A stretch of 64,000 nt of DNA, taken from assembly GCF_025567165.1 (NCBI RefSeq), contig NZ_JAOQKC010000016.1, positions 1 to 64,000 of the forward strand, in the 5' to 3' direction. Of the stretch, positions 1-8,639 are shown in pieces; the first letter of the stretch is position 1, and every line of letters starts with the position of its first letter. Origin of the DNA: Laedolimicola ammoniilytica. GTDB taxonomy: Bacteria > Bacillota > Clostridia > Lachnospirales > Lachnospiraceae. The notes under the pieces were generated by a model. It was given only the letters and a program-made list of their open reading frames with translations. It had not been told where the DNA came from and searched no databases. Position numbers and translations under genes: made by a program.

Positions 1-513
1 CGCCGCTTTATCCCCGTCATGGTGTACCCGGAGCAAGCCGAGGTTCACATTTTGGAGGACGAAGCTGCTTCCAGAGCCTATATCGAGCAGATGTGGGCAG
101 AAGCGATGGAGATTTACCGAAGCGGCAGGTTCAAGCTGGCTTTCAGCCCCGCCATGCAGCGGTATCTCAAAGAACACCAGCGGGATTTTATGCCGGAGGA
201 CACCAAAGCCGGAATGATACAGGCGTATCTTGATAAGTACACCGGGAGCATGGTCTGTTCCAAGCAGCTCTATAAGGAAGCCTTGAACCATGCTTTTGAC
301 GAGCCGAAGCAATGGGAAATCCGGGAAATCAACGAGATTATGAACCAGTGCATTTCCGGCTGGCGCTACTTCCCAAATCCAAGAATGTTTTCCGAATATG
401 GCAGACAAAAGGGCTGGGTGCATGAAAACCCGGCAACGGACTCCGGCAACCCGTCTGAAAAAACGATGGACGGTTTTGTGGAGGTCACAGAACAGATGGA
501 GCTTCCATTCTGA
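1..513 (+). CDS. VirE/VapE-family protein, C-terminal part (5' end outside window)
   Basis: The reading frame is open from the first base, so the protein starts outside the window and about 170 C-terminal residues are visible. The sequence resembles the C-terminal tail of virulence-associated E (VirE/VapE) proteins, P-loop primase/helicase-like proteins common in Firmicute integrative elements and prophages. The visible part has the usual helical region after the ATPase core (EAMEIYRSGRFKLAF) and ends in a short acidic tail. Its position ahead of an excisionase and integrase fits an element replication protein. No ATPase motif lies inside the window, so the family call rests on tail similarity and context. 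Confidence 0.6.
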   Translation, partial: RRFIPVMVYPEQAEVHILEDEAASRAYIEQMWAEAMEIYRSGRFKLAFSPAMQRYLKEHQRDFMPEDTKAGMIQAYLDKYTGSMVCSKQLYKEALNHAFDEPKQWEIREINEIMNQCISGWRYFPNPRMFSEYGRQKGWVHENPATDSGNPSEKTMDGFVEVTEQMELPF

Positions 514-621
514 AAATGACAGCCCGTTGCCCCCCCCTGTTGCTATCCCGTTGCCGAGCCGGTTGCCGGGAAAAACCCCTTATTTCCGGGCTTTTCTCCC
601 TTATAACAACCAAAACAACAG

Positions 622-866
622 NNNNNNNNNNNNNNNNNNNNNNNNNNNNNNNNNNNNNNNNNNNNNNNNNNNNNNNNNNNNNNNNNNNNNNNNNNNNNNN
701 NNNNNNNNNNNNNNNNNNNNNNNNNNNNNNNNNNNNNNNNNNNNNNNNNNNNNNNNNNNNNNNNNNNNNNNNNNNNNNNNNNNNNNNNNNNNNNNNNNNN
801 NNNNNNNNNNNNNNNNNNNNNNNNNNNNNNNNNNNNNNNNNNNNNNNNNNNNNNNNNNNNNNNNNN
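622..866. other. assembly gap (245 N)
   Basis: An unbroken run of N. The 5' part of the excisionase gene and any small gene between it and the VirE fragment are hidden. The true gap length may differ from the number of N. Confidence 1.
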
Positions 867-998
867 ATCGGCGAAGGAAAATTGAGAACGCTTATTGACA
901 CACATCCCAATGAGGATTTTTATGTGATTAACGGCAATCGTGCCCTCATTAAGCGTGAGAAATTTGAGAGGTATCTGGATCAGGCTACTGCTGTGTAA
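867..998 (+). CDS. excisionase (Xis) family, C-terminal part
   Basis: The frame continues out of the gap and gives 43 residues before TAA, including FYVINGNRALIKREKFERYL. This is the wing and last helix of the short winged-helix excisionases found next to Tn916-type integrases. The N-terminus lies in the N run. It sits about 110 bp upstream of the integrase in the same direction, the usual xis-int order at the right end of such elements. By family knowledge it would bind the element ends and favour excision. Confidence 0.6.
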   Translation: MGEGKLRTLIDTHPNEDFYVINGNRALIKREKFERYLDQATAV

Positions 999-1108
999 AC
1001 AGAGCTGACAGATTTACCGATTTCACATGATATAACTATGCGGAGAGCTGGATTTGTGCTATGATAAGAGCGCAAGTCTGGCTCTCTTTTTTGAAAGGAG
1101 AGTTCACG

Positions 1109-2308
1109 ATGAGTGAGAAAAGACGAGATAACCGTAATCGGATTTTGCGAGAGGGCGAGTACCAGCGTAAAGATGGGAGGTATCGGTTCCGCTATATTGA
1201 TGAGGACGGAAAAGAGAAAAATGTATATAGTTGGCGTTTGGACAAGAATGACCCAATGCCAAAAGGGAAGAAGCGGGAGCCTTCCCTGCGTGAGAAAGAA
1301 AAACAGATTGAAGCGGATTTGTTTGACCGTATCGTAACCAACGGTGGCAACTATACTGTTTTGGAACTGGTAGAAAAGTATGTTTCATTGAAAACAGGAG
1401 TTCGTCACAATACGGTTGCCGGATATAAAACGGTCATCAATATGCTGAAAAAAGAGAGTTTTGGGAATCTGCGAATTGATAAGGTGCGTTTGTCAGACGC
1501 AAAGGCATGGTTGATTAAGCTCCAACAAATTGATGGACGAGGATACAGTTCCATTCATTCGATCCGGGGAGTTCTCAGACCGGCATTTCAGATGGCGGTA
1601 GATGATGATTTGCTTCGTAAAAATCCATTTGAATTTGAGCTTGCCTCCGTCATTGTCAATGATTCTGTTACCAGAGAAGCGATCACCCGAAAGCAGCAGA
1701 GAGATTTGTTGAAGTTTATTCAGGAAGATAAACATTTCAGCAGATACTATGATGCAATCTATATTCTTTTTCACACAGGGCTTCGTATCTCAGAGTTCTG
1801 TGGATTGACGGTTTCAGAAATCGAGTTTGGAGAAATGCGTATTAAGGTAGACCATCAGTTACAGCGTACTGCACAGATGCAGTATGTAATTGAAGAGCCA
1901 AAAACTGACAAAGGCATCCGCTATGTGCCGATGACGGAAGCTGTCGCAGCGTGTTTTCGCAGAATCATTGCCAACCGCAAGACACCAAAAGTTGAACCGA
2001 TGGTGGAAGGATATGCAGGATTTTTGTTTCTGGATAAAAACGATATGCCGATGGTTGCCCTTCACTGGGAAAAGTATCTGGAGCATATCATTCAGAAATA
2101 CAACAGGATTTACCGTATCCAGATGCCGAAAGTTACCCCTCATGTATGTAGGCACACCTTTTGCTCTAATATGGCAAAATCCGGGATGAATCCGAAAACC
2201 TTGCAGTATATCATGGGTCACGCAGACATCAGTGTAACCTTGAACACTTACACCCATGTGAATTTTGATGATGCAAAGGAAGAAGTGTATCGGATAGCGA
2301 ATAGTTAA
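1109..2308 (+). CDS. int: tyrosine recombinase (Tn916-type integrase)
   Basis: A 399-residue site-specific recombinase that integrates and excises the element. The ATG at 1109 is chosen because GAAAGGAG lies 5-12 bases ahead of it; an upstream in-frame ATG at 1061 has no such site. Residues ~1-75 form a basic arm-binding domain (RKDGRYRFRYIDEDGK), ~85-175 the core-binding domain, and ~190-395 the catalytic domain. That domain shows the first Arg (HTGLRISEFCGL), the HxxR pair (HVCRHTF), and the last His with the Tyr nucleophile (GHADISVTLNTYTH). The length matches Tn916 Int (about 405 aa). It is the last element gene before chromosomal housekeeping genes. Confidence 0.93.
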   Translation: MSEKRRDNRNRILREGEYQRKDGRYRFRYIDEDGKEKNVYSWRLDKNDPMPKGKKREPSLREKEKQIEADLFDRIVTNGGNYTVLELVEKYVSLKTGVRHNTVAGYKTVINMLKKESFGNLRIDKVRLSDAKAWLIKLQQIDGRGYSSIHSIRGVLRPAFQMAVDDDLLRKNPFEFELASVIVNDSVTREAITRKQQRDLLKFIQEDKHFSRYYDAIYILFHTGLRISEFCGLTVSEIEFGEMRIKVDHQLQRTAQMQYVIEEPKTDKGIRYVPMTEAVAACFRRIIANRKTPKVEPMVEGYAGFLFLDKNDMPMVALHWEKYLEHIIQKYNRIYRIQMPKVTPHVCRHTFCSNMAKSGMNPKTLQYIMGHADISVTLNTYTHVNFDDAKEEVYRIANS

Positions 2309-2493
2309 AAAAGCCCGTTGGTAAGGACGCTTGCTTTACCAACGGATTTACCAAGATTGCAGGGAAAAACATAAGAAAATACGAGAAGATTTGAGAAGAT
2401 ACCTTGAAAAGAAAGGACAACTCAAAAGTCGGAAAACCCTGAAATATCAAGCGTTTGAGAAGAAATACAAGATTTAAATGGAGATATAAAAAG
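2309..2493. other. right end of the integrative element / putative attR region
   Basis: This stretch lies between the integrase stop and the phosphatase ATG. It is A-rich and carries GAGAAGA motifs at 2383, 2393 and 2457, which could be arm-type integrase sites. The element boundary should lie here or within the first codons of the phosphatase gene. The matching left end is outside the window, so the core repeat cannot be defined. Confidence 0.4.
2315..2345. terminator. hairpin after integrase
   Basis: A perfect 10-bp inverted repeat, CCGTTGGTAA (2315-2324) and TTACCAACGG (2336-2345). An A-run precedes it, which makes a T-run on the minus strand, so it could stop transcription entering the element. 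The T-tract on the plus strand is weak. Confidence 0.5.
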
Positions 2494-2961
2494 ATGATTA
2501 AAGTATTATTTGTTTGCCACGGTAACATCTGCCGCAGCACCATGGCTCAATACGTCATGCAGGATCTGGTCAACCGCCATGGCCTTGCAGACCATTTCTA
2601 CATCAATTCCGCCGCCACCAGCATGGAGGAGATCGGAAACCCGGTACACCGCGGAACCAGAGCGAAGTTAAAAGAGGTGGGGATTCCCTGCGGGGATCAT
2701 CGGGCGGTGCAGATGCAGCGGTCGGATTATGACAAATACGATTACATCATCGGCATGGACAACTGGAACCGCCGAAACATGATGCGGATTCTGGGAAAAG
2801 ATCCGGAGGGAAAGGTGTCTCTGCTTCTGGATTATACGGACCATCCGCGGGATATTGCGGATCCCTGGTATACCGGGGACTTTGATGCGACCTACGACGA
2901 CGTGAAAGCGGGCTGCGAAGCCCTGCTGTCACAGATACAGAGGACAAAAGGAGGAAAATAA
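2494..2961 (+). CDS. low-molecular-weight protein tyrosine phosphatase
   Basis: A 155-residue cytoplasmic phosphatase of the LMW-PTP/arsenate-reductase fold. The P-loop CHGNICRS (C-x5-R-S, residues ~7-14) carries the nucleophilic Cys and the phosphate-binding Arg. DPWYTGDF near residue 128 holds the general-acid Asp. The ATG at 2494 places the P-loop at the usual distance from the N-terminus. One base separates it from the following nitroreductase, so the two are probably co-transcribed. The integrative element ends directly upstream. The first eight or so codons are A/T-ending, unlike the GC-ending codons that follow, as if the element supplied the first bases of the gene. Confidence 0.92.
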   Translation: MIKVLFVCHGNICRSTMAQYVMQDLVNRHGLADHFYINSAATSMEEIGNPVHRGTRAKLKEVGIPCGDHRAVQMQRSDYDKYDYIIGMDNWNRRNMMRILGKDPEGKVSLLLDYTDHPRDIADPWYTGDFDATYDDVKAGCEALLSQIQRTKGGK

Positions 2962-2962
2962 T

Positions 2963-3754
2963 ATGGTAACCATCGAAAAAGATCTCTGCATCGGCTGCGG
3001 AAAATGCGTAAAGGACTGCGTAGCCCATAACATCATTCTGAAAGACGGAAAAGCAGAGCCCAAGCGCGACTGCTTTCTCTGCGGTCATTGCGTAGCCGTC
3101 TGTCCCAGGGCCGCCGTATCCGTACCGGAATACAACATGGCCGAAGTAGAAGAGTACAAAAAAGAAAGCTTTACCATGAATCCAGACACCCTGCTCCACG
3201 CTATCAAATACCGCCGCAGCATCCGGGACTACCAGGACCGGAAAATCGAGCCGGAAAAAATCGACGCTCTGTTCCAGGCAGGCCGCTACACCGCCACAGC
3301 CAAAAATAACCAGAGCAGCCATTTCATCCTGGTGCAGCAGGAGCTTAGCACCTTAAAAGAACTGGTCTGGAATCACATCGACGCCCTGACAGACGTTCCG
3401 GCCACAGAGCTTCCAAAAGAATATATCCCCTTCGTCAGCTTCAACCGCCACCGGAAAGCCGATCCCACTGACGACTTCCTGTTCCGCAACGCCCCAGCCG
3501 TTCTCTACATCACCTCCGACTGGGATCTGGATGCCGGCCTCGCCGCCCAGAACATCGAACACATGGCCATCGCCCAGGGCCTGGGAGCCCTCTACAACGG
3601 CTACCTCCAGCGCATCAGCGACGAAAACGAAGCTCTGAAAACCTGGCTTGGCATCGAAAACGAACGCATCAAAGCCTGCATGCTTCTGGGATACCCAAAC
3701 ATGATCTACGCCCGCACGGTACCCCGCCGTGAAGCTCGCGTAACCATTCGTTGA
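2963..3754 (+). CDS. ferredoxin-nitroreductase fusion protein
   Basis: 263 residues. The N-terminus (~1-55) has two 4Fe-4S motifs, CIGCGKCVKDC and CFLCGHCVAVCP. From ~75 on it is an FMN-dependent nitroreductase fold (YRRSIRDYQDRKIEPEKI, then TAKNNQSSHF). Family knowledge: the ferredoxin domain passes electrons to FMN to reduce nitro compounds, flavins or similar acceptors. The substrate is unknown. An AAAGGAGG site precedes the ATG, which follows the phosphatase stop by one base. A strong hairpin ends the unit. Confidence 0.88.
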   Translation: MVTIEKDLCIGCGKCVKDCVAHNIILKDGKAEPKRDCFLCGHCVAVCPRAAVSVPEYNMAEVEEYKKESFTMNPDTLLHAIKYRRSIRDYQDRKIEPEKIDALFQAGRYTATAKNNQSSHFILVQQELSTLKELVWNHIDALTDVPATELPKEYIPFVSFNRHRKADPTDDFLFRNAPAVLYITSDWDLDAGLAAQNIEHMAIAQGLGALYNGYLQRISDENEALKTWLGIENERIKACMLLGYPNMIYARTVPRREARVTIR

Positions 3755-3758
3755 CAGA

Positions 3759-3788
3759 AAGGTCCGGCTCCAATCGGAGCCGGACCTT
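3759..3788. terminator. bidirectional terminator
   Basis: A perfect 13-bp stem, AAGGTCCGGCTCC (3759-3771) with its complement at 3776-3788 and a 4-base loop, between convergent genes. Confidence 0.8.
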
Positions 3789-3796
3789 AGCACTAC

Positions 3797-3991
3797 CTAG
3801 ATCGCTTCTTCCGGAATAATTACCGCCGCAATAATATAAACCAACAACCCGGTTCCGCAGCTACCAAGCGACAGCAGCACCCACAACAACCGAATGAGTG
3901 TCGGATCAATATTGAAATACTCACCAATCCCTCCGCACACACCGCAAACCATTCTGTCATGTATCGAACGCAACAATTTCTTAGTTCCCAT
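3797..3991 (-). CDS. PspC-domain small membrane protein
   Basis: 64 residues with the PspC signature: a basic start (KKLLRSIHDRMVCGVCGGIGEYFNIDPTLIR) followed by one hydrophobic segment (LLWVLLSL to YIIAAVIIP). The start is the ATG at 3991, which has GGAGG 8 bases ahead. An upstream in-frame ATG overlaps that site and is less likely. PspC-like proteins act in envelope stress responses. It is the last gene of the PadR-DUF1700-DUF4097 cluster on the minus strand. Confidence 0.85.
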   Translation of the reverse strand: MGTKKLLRSIHDRMVCGVCGGIGEYFNIDPTLIRLLWVLLSLGSCGTGLLVYIIAAVIIPEEAI

Positions 3992-4042
3992 AATAAAATC
4001 CTCCATTCAGACATCTGTTCATCAAAAAAACAAACGCAACAG

Positions 4043-4903
4043 TTATAATTCAGAACCGGAATGCCCGGTTTCAATATCATGGCTGGCAGGCTGCTCCCCG
4101 GCAAACCTGAGAGAAATTGCCCCCATACCGCAGTCTGCGCTGATAATCCGTGCCGCCCCGTTGTCCACAGAGTGGGAAGAAGAGAGGCCGGAATAGCTGG
4201 AACCACCGATATCAATGGAGCCGATGCCACATTCCAGGTCATAATTATAATCCTGTTCCTCCCCGGCCACCGTGATACTGAGCTGCCCGGTGCCGCAATC
4301 CAGCTCCAGATCCGAACCGTCAAAATATCCAATGGTCAGTTCCCCCACATCGATATCGAGAGACGCATCCTCCGAAGTCAGCAGAGACTGGATAGTGCCT
4401 GCTCCAGCGCCGATATCCAGGGAAAACTGCCGCGCCTGAAGCCGGTCGGCCGTAAGTTCCGCAGCGCCCAGATCCAGCTCCATTTCCTCCAACACGCGGT
4501 CCGGAAGCAGAATCTCCAGTTCCAGGGTGGCCTTCCCTTTGGGACGTTCATCCTCCAGAACCAGCATATCGCCGTCCTCCACCGATTCCTTAAAATACTT
4601 CCCGGCATTCCGGGCTTTTACAGAGATATGGTCATCCTCCGATGTGCCAATCGTAACGGATGCATAATGGACGTCCAGTTCCAGCCTGCGGATAGCGGAA
4701 TCATACGTATACTCGGAAGAATCTCCGCTATTGCTGTCTTTATTTTGTCCATGGCTCCTGGATAATGAGGGAGCCGTATAAGAAAGATTTCCGGCAAGCT
4801 GCTCCGGTTTTGCCCCTAAAAGGAAGCCAACGCCGACTCCTATCATTCCCAGTGCCGTCAGAACAGCAGCTAAAATCAAACAAATTTTTGTAAAACGTTT
4901 CAT
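4043..4903 (-). CDS. DUF4097-family beta-repeat envelope protein
   Basis: 286 residues. A basic N-terminus and a hydrophobic segment (~8-30) form a signal anchor. A Ser/Asn/Asp-rich linker follows. The rest (~65-280) is short repeated beta strands typical of DUF4097 (LELDVHYASVTIG, LDIGAGAGTI, LELDCGTGQLSI, LECGIGSIDIGG). The repeats suggest a beta-solenoid outside the membrane. The start overlaps the DUF1700 stop (ATGA-type), so the genes are translationally coupled. No enzymatic residues are evident and the exact function is unknown. Confidence 0.8.
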   Translation of the reverse strand: MKRFTKICLILAAVLTALGMIGVGVGFLLGAKPEQLAGNLSYTAPSLSRSHGQNKDSNSGDSSEYTYDSAIRRLELDVHYASVTIGTSEDDHISVKARNAGKYFKESVEDGDMLVLEDERPKGKATLELEILLPDRVLEEMELDLGAAELTADRLQARQFSLDIGAGAGTIQSLLTSEDASLDIDVGELTIGYFDGSDLELDCGTGQLSITVAGEEQDYNYDLECGIGSIDIGGSSYSGLSSSHSVDNGAARIISADCGMGAISLRFAGEQPASHDIETGHSGSEL

Positions 4904-5592
4904 CGAATGACACCTGCCTTTCGAAATGGAAATTTAATCAGATTGACAAGTCCCTGCACCAATACGGGTACGACCTTCAACGCAATCCATAACAGCGCCA
5001 GCGACAGCAGAATCCCAAGCGCTGTCAGCAGGCAGCCTGCGCCTACGGTGGCAATTCCAAGAGCCGGTACTGCAAAGAGCTGAACCAGCCCTACGCCGAT
5101 CACAAAGATTCCGGCGATAAAAATGACGATTCCGGAAACCAGAACGGCTGCTACGGTCAGAACCACTGCCAGAAGGAGGCAGAACAGAACTGCCAAAAGG
5201 CCAAAGCCAACCGGAATCACAAAGGGGCCAAGTATTATGCATAAAAGCACGATGGCGAGTATCTTCCACAGATTCCGTTCCTTTTTCGGAGCAGTTTTTT
5301 CAGTGCTTTCGGAAGCAGTCGAAGGGGAAGCCGCAGGCGCAGTCCCATTTTCAGCAAAACGTGTATCCCGGTATCCCTGCTCGGAAAACTCCGAAGCGTC
5401 GTCGGACAGACCGGCCTTGATTTTCCGGGCTACCTGCTCCGGACTGCCAAGCTCCCGGAGAATTCGCGCTTCCTCCTCCGGACCAGCATCGTCAAAATAA
5501 TCATGATAGTACTGAAGGGCTTCTTCCCGCTCATTTTCAGAAATATCTGAGAGCAGAACCTGAAGCTGCTTCATAAATTCCGTTCTTGTCAT
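4900..5592 (-). CDS. DUF1700 (HAAS-domain) membrane protein
   Basis: 230 residues. The N-terminal ~60 residues match the HAAS/DUF1700 helical domain (EFMKQLQVLLSDISENEREE, then YYHDYFDDAGPEEEARILREL). An Ala/Ser/Glu-rich linker follows, then several very hydrophobic helices from ~125 to 215. Such proteins usually follow a PadR regulator and precede a DUF4097 protein, as here, and probably act in membrane stress sensing. It overlaps both neighbours by 4 bases. Confidence 0.85.
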   Translation of the reverse strand: MTRTEFMKQLQVLLSDISENEREEALQYYHDYFDDAGPEEEARILRELGSPEQVARKIKAGLSDDASEFSEQGYRDTRFAENGTAPAASPSTASESTEKTAPKKERNLWKILAIVLLCIILGPFVIPVGFGLLAVLFCLLLAVVLTVAAVLVSGIVIFIAGIFVIGVGLVQLFAVPALGIATVGAGCLLTALGILLSLALLWIALKVVPVLVQGLVNLIKFPFRKAGVIR

Positions 5593-5912
5593 GTCTCCTC
5601 ACTCCCCACAAACAAATTGGAAATCCGGGTGGAATAAAGTGTCCACTCGTTCCTGTACAGATTCAACTGTGCCATCCCGGCCTCCGTAATCCGGTAGTAG
5701 CGGCGGTTTCTCCCGCCGAACTCCATGTCGTAGGTCTCCAGACAGCCATCCTTCTGAAGCCGTCGAAGCACCGGGTACAGTGTTGATTCGGAAATGTCGA
5801 TAGCCTGTCGGACATCCTGGGTGATCTTATACCCGTAGGTTCCCTGAGTCTCGTGCGATACGACCGCCAACACAATGGCATCCAGAAGAGCGGCTCCCGT
5901 ATTAGAAACCAT
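5589..5912 (-). CDS. PadR-family transcriptional regulator
   Basis: 107 residues with the PadR winged helix: YGYKITQDV, ISESTLYPVLRRLQKDGCL and the wing GGRNRRYYRITEAGMAQL. The ATG at 5912 has AAGGAG 8 bases ahead; a GTG three codons upstream overlaps that site. It heads the four-gene minus-strand operon (PadR, DUF1700, DUF4097, PspC) and overlaps the next gene by 4 bases. Probably autoregulatory, with an inverted repeat just upstream. Confidence 0.9.
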   Translation of the reverse strand: MVSNTGAALLDAIVLAVVSHETQGTYGYKITQDVRQAIDISESTLYPVLRRLQKDGCLETYDMEFGGRNRRYYRITEAGMAQLNLYRNEWTLYSTRISNLFVGSEET

Positions 5913-5951
5913 GCAATCCACTCCTTATTTTATGCAATATAATTTTATAAT

Positions 5952-5990
5952 ATTATACGTCATATAGTATTATCGGATGACTATACTATA
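5952..5990 (-). promoter_or_regulatory. putative promoter/operator of the PadR operon
   Basis: TATAAT on the minus strand (5952-5957) lies next to a perfect inverted repeat, TATAGTAT (5963-5970) and ATACTATA (5983-5990). PadR operators are usually AT-rich ATAC/GTAT dyads, so repression by the first gene product is plausible. Inference from sequence only. Confidence 0.5.
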
Positions 5991-6055
5991 CGATATATAA
6001 TATCGTTTTGCCAATAGGGTTCATAAAAACTTAATAATTATCGGAAATGCTTTAT

Positions 6056-6085
6056 TTGACAGCCTCCAGACCAGCATTTTATAAT
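6056..6085 (+). promoter_or_regulatory. sigma-A promoter of carbonic anhydrase
   Basis: TTGACA (6056-6061), 18-bp spacer, TATAAT (6080-6085). Both hexamers are perfect consensus. Confidence 0.8.
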
Positions 6086-6170
6086 AAAAAGAAAACGTCT
6101 CCCTACGGGGATACCTGGATGCGCTGCGCTGCGAACATGCGCAAACAGAGGAAAGGAAAGGGGCGAAACA

Positions 6171-6737
6171 ATGCAACCATTTATTATGACGGCAGATAAG
6201 GCCGTGAAAAAGTTAAAGGACGGCAATAAAAAATACCTGGACTCCGAGACCGGAAAGGGCAATATCTCCAGGGCGCTGCGCCTGTATACGAAGGAGCACG
6301 GCCAGCATCCCTATGCGATCATTGTCACCTGTTCCGATTCGCGTGTGATTCCCGAAAGCATTTTCTCCGCAGGCATCGGAGACCTGTTCGTTATTCGCGT
6401 GGCCGGAAATGTCATTGACGATCATCAGCTGGGTAGCATCGAATATGCAGCCAGCCATCTGGGCAGCCCGCTGATCGTAGTGCTGGGCCACACTTGCTGC
6501 GGTGCGGTGGACGCGGCGATCCATCACGACCCGGATGGCTATATCAAATTTATTACCGACGAGATTAAGCTGGCCATCGGAGACGAGAAGGATGATTTCA
6601 AAGCCTGCTGTCTGAATGTGCAGCGCAGCATGGATCTTATCGAGCATAGCCTAGATATTGTGAAAATGGAAGAAAAAGGAATGCAGGTAGTGGGAGCCGT
6701 GTACCACATCGAGGACGGCCGCGTGGAATTTCTGTAA
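6171..6737 (+). CDS. beta-class carbonic anhydrase
   Basis: 188 residues. It interconverts CO2 and bicarbonate with a zinc ion. The ligand motifs are visible: CSDSRV (Cys and the Asp/Arg dyad, residues ~46-51) and GHTCCGAVDAA (His and Cys ligands, ~105). The length is typical of a compact beta-CA. A purine-rich GAAAGGAAAGG site precedes the ATG. Single-gene unit with its own consensus promoter and a hairpin terminator. Confidence 0.92.
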   Translation: MQPFIMTADKAVKKLKDGNKKYLDSETGKGNISRALRLYTKEHGQHPYAIIVTCSDSRVIPESIFSAGIGDLFVIRVAGNVIDDHQLGSIEYAASHLGSPLIVVLGHTCCGAVDAAIHHDPDGYIKFITDEIKLAIGDEKDDFKACCLNVQRSMDLIEHSLDIVKMEEKGMQVVGAVYHIEDGRVEFL

Positions 6738-6746
6738 TCCAAATCG

Positions 6747-6795
6747 AAAAAAGCTATGAACCGCTGCCGTAGTGGCAATGGTTCATAGCTTTTTT
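6747..6795. terminator. bidirectional terminator
   Basis: A 16-bp stem, AAAAAAGCTATGAACC (6747-6762) with its complement at 6780-6795. The T-run follows on the plus strand and the complementary A-run serves the convergent typA gene. Confidence 0.9.
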
Positions 6796-6812
6796 ATTTC
6801 AGTCTTAAGCTC

Positions 6813-8639
6813 TTAAGCTTTCTTAAATCCGGCTCTCTTTCTCAGGGTCGGATCGAGAATCTTCTTACGGATTCGAAGAGATTTCGGTGTAATCTCCAGA
6901 AGCTCGTCCGTATCGATGAACTCCAGGCACTGCTCCAGGCTCAGTACCCGGGGCGGGGTCAGCTTCAGGGCTTCGTCGGCGCTGGAGGAACGGGTGTTGG
7001 TCAGCTTCTTGGTCTTGCAGACGTTCAGTTCGATATCCTCGGCCTTACCGTTCTGGCCGATGACCATGCCTGCGTAAACCTTCTCGCCCGGTCCGATGAA
7101 CAGGGTACCGCGCTCCTGGGCGTTGAACAGACCGTAGGTGATAGCTTCGCCTGCCTCGAACGCAATCAGAGAGCCCTGCTTCCGGTACTGGATATCTCCC
7201 TTGTAGGGGCCATAGTTCTCAAAAATGGTGTTCAGCACGCCGGTTCCCTTGGTGTCGGTCATGAACTCTCCTCTGTATCCGATGAGACCTCTGGCCGGAA
7301 TCAGGAACTCCAGACGGGTGGATCCGGTGCCGTTGCTGTGCATATTGATGAGCTCGCCTTTACGCTCGCCCAGTTTCTGGATGACATTTCCCGCGTACTC
7401 GTCGTCCACGTCGATGTAAGCGCGCTCCATGGGCTCCAGCTTCTTGCCCTTCTCGTCGGTGTGATACAGAACCTCAGCCTTGCTGACTGCGAACTCGTAG
7501 CCCTCGCGGCGCATATTCTCGATGAGGACGGACAGATGCAGCTCGCCTCGTCCGGAGACTTTAAAGCGCTCAGTGGATTCGGTTTCCTCTACGCGCAGGC
7601 TGACGTCGGTGTTCAGCTCTCGGAACAGACGGTCGCGCAGATGGCGGGAGGTGATATATTTACCCTCTTTACCGGCCAGGGGGCTGTCATTTACCAGGAA
7701 ATCCATGGAAATGGTCGGCTCAGAAATCTTCTGGAACGGAATAGCCACCGGGTTCTCCGGGGAGCACAGGGTATCGCCGATATGGATGTCCGCAATGCCG
7801 GAGATAGCTACGATGGAACCCACAGTTGCTTCAGATACATCTACCTTATTCAGACCGTCAAACTCATAGAGCTTGCTGATCTTGACCTTCTTAAATTTGT
7901 CCGGATCGTGGTGGTTTACCATGACCATATCCTGGTTGATACGGATGGTACCGTTGTCCACCTTGCCGATACCGATACGGCCCACGTACTCGTTGTAGTC
8001 AATGGTGCTGATCAGTACCTGGGTTCCGGCATCCGGATCTCCCTCGGGAGCCGGGATGTAGTCCAGAATAGTCTCGAAGAGCGGCGTCATATCCTTGGGC
8101 TCGTCGTCCAGGTTCCGCATGGCGTAGCCGGCCTTGGCGGAAGCGAAGATGAACGGACAATCCAGCTGCTCGTCGGAAGCGTCCAGATCCATGAACAGCT
8201 CCAGAACCTCGTCTACCACCTCAGTGGGGCGGGCCTCAGGACGGTCAATCTTATTGACGCAGACGATAACCGGAAGGTCCAGGTCCAGGGCTTTCCGAAG
8301 CACGAATTTGGTCTGGGGCATGGAGCCTTCGAAAGCGTCGACCACCAGGACGACACCATTTACCATCTTCAGAACCCGCTCTACCTCGCCGCCGAAATCC
8401 GCATGGCCCGGGGTATCGATGATGTTAATTTTCACGCCCTTATAGGTAACGGCGGTATTCTTGGACAGGATGGTAATACCTCGCTCACGCTCGATATCGC
8501 CGGAGTCCATGACGCGCTCCGCCACCTCCTGGTTGGCGCGGAATACGCCGCTCTGCTTTAAGAGCTCGTCTACCAGTGTAGTCTTACCGTGGTCTACATG
8601 GGCAATAATTGCAATATTTCTGATATCTTCTCTTTTCAT
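6813..8639 (-). CDS. typA: ribosome-associated GTPase TypA/BipA
   Basis: 608 residues, the usual TypA length. The G domain shows AHVDHGKTTLVDELL (G1), RGITILSKNT (G2), DTPGHADFGGEV (G3) and VCVNKIDRPEARP (G4), followed by EF-Tu-like domain II, EF-G-like domains and the TypA C-terminal domain (RKKILDPTLRKRAGFKKA). It binds 70S ribosomes and helps assembly and translation under stress. Start at 8639, with GAGGAATTGTTTT ahead; a further in-frame ATG at 8675 has no clear ribosome site. Confidence 0.96.
   Translation of the reverse strand: MKREDIRNIAIIAHVDHGKTTLVDELLKQSGVFRANQEVAERVMDSGDIERERGITILSKNTAVTYKGVKINIIDTPGHADFGGEVERVLKMVNGVVLVVDAFEGSMPQTKFVLRKALDLDLPVIVCVNKIDRPEARPTEVVDEVLELFMDLDASDEQLDCPFIFASAKAGYAMRNLDDEPKDMTPLFETILDYIPAPEGDPDAGTQVLISTIDYNEYVGRIGIGKVDNGTIRINQDMVMVNHHDPDKFKKVKISKLYEFDGLNKVDVSEATVGSIVAISGIADIHIGDTLCSPENPVAIPFQKISEPTISMDFLVNDSPLAGKEGKYITSRHLRDRLFRELNTDVSLRVEETESTERFKVSGRGELHLSVLIENMRREGYEFAVSKAEVLYHTDEKGKKLEPMERAYIDVDDEYAGNVIQKLGERKGELINMHSNGTGSTRLEFLIPARGLIGYRGEFMTDTKGTGVLNTIFENYGPYKGDIQYRKQGSLIAFEAGEAITYGLFNAQERGTLFIGPGEKVYAGMVIGQNGKAEDIELNVCKTKKLTNTRSSSADEALKLTPPRVLSLEQCLEFIDTDELLEITPKSLRIRKKILDPTLRKRAGFKKA

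Noticed and set aside
7338..8561. A 407-codon plus-strand open frame opposite typA
   Set aside because: Antisense shadow of a highly conserved gene; no ribosome site and no recognisable protein features.
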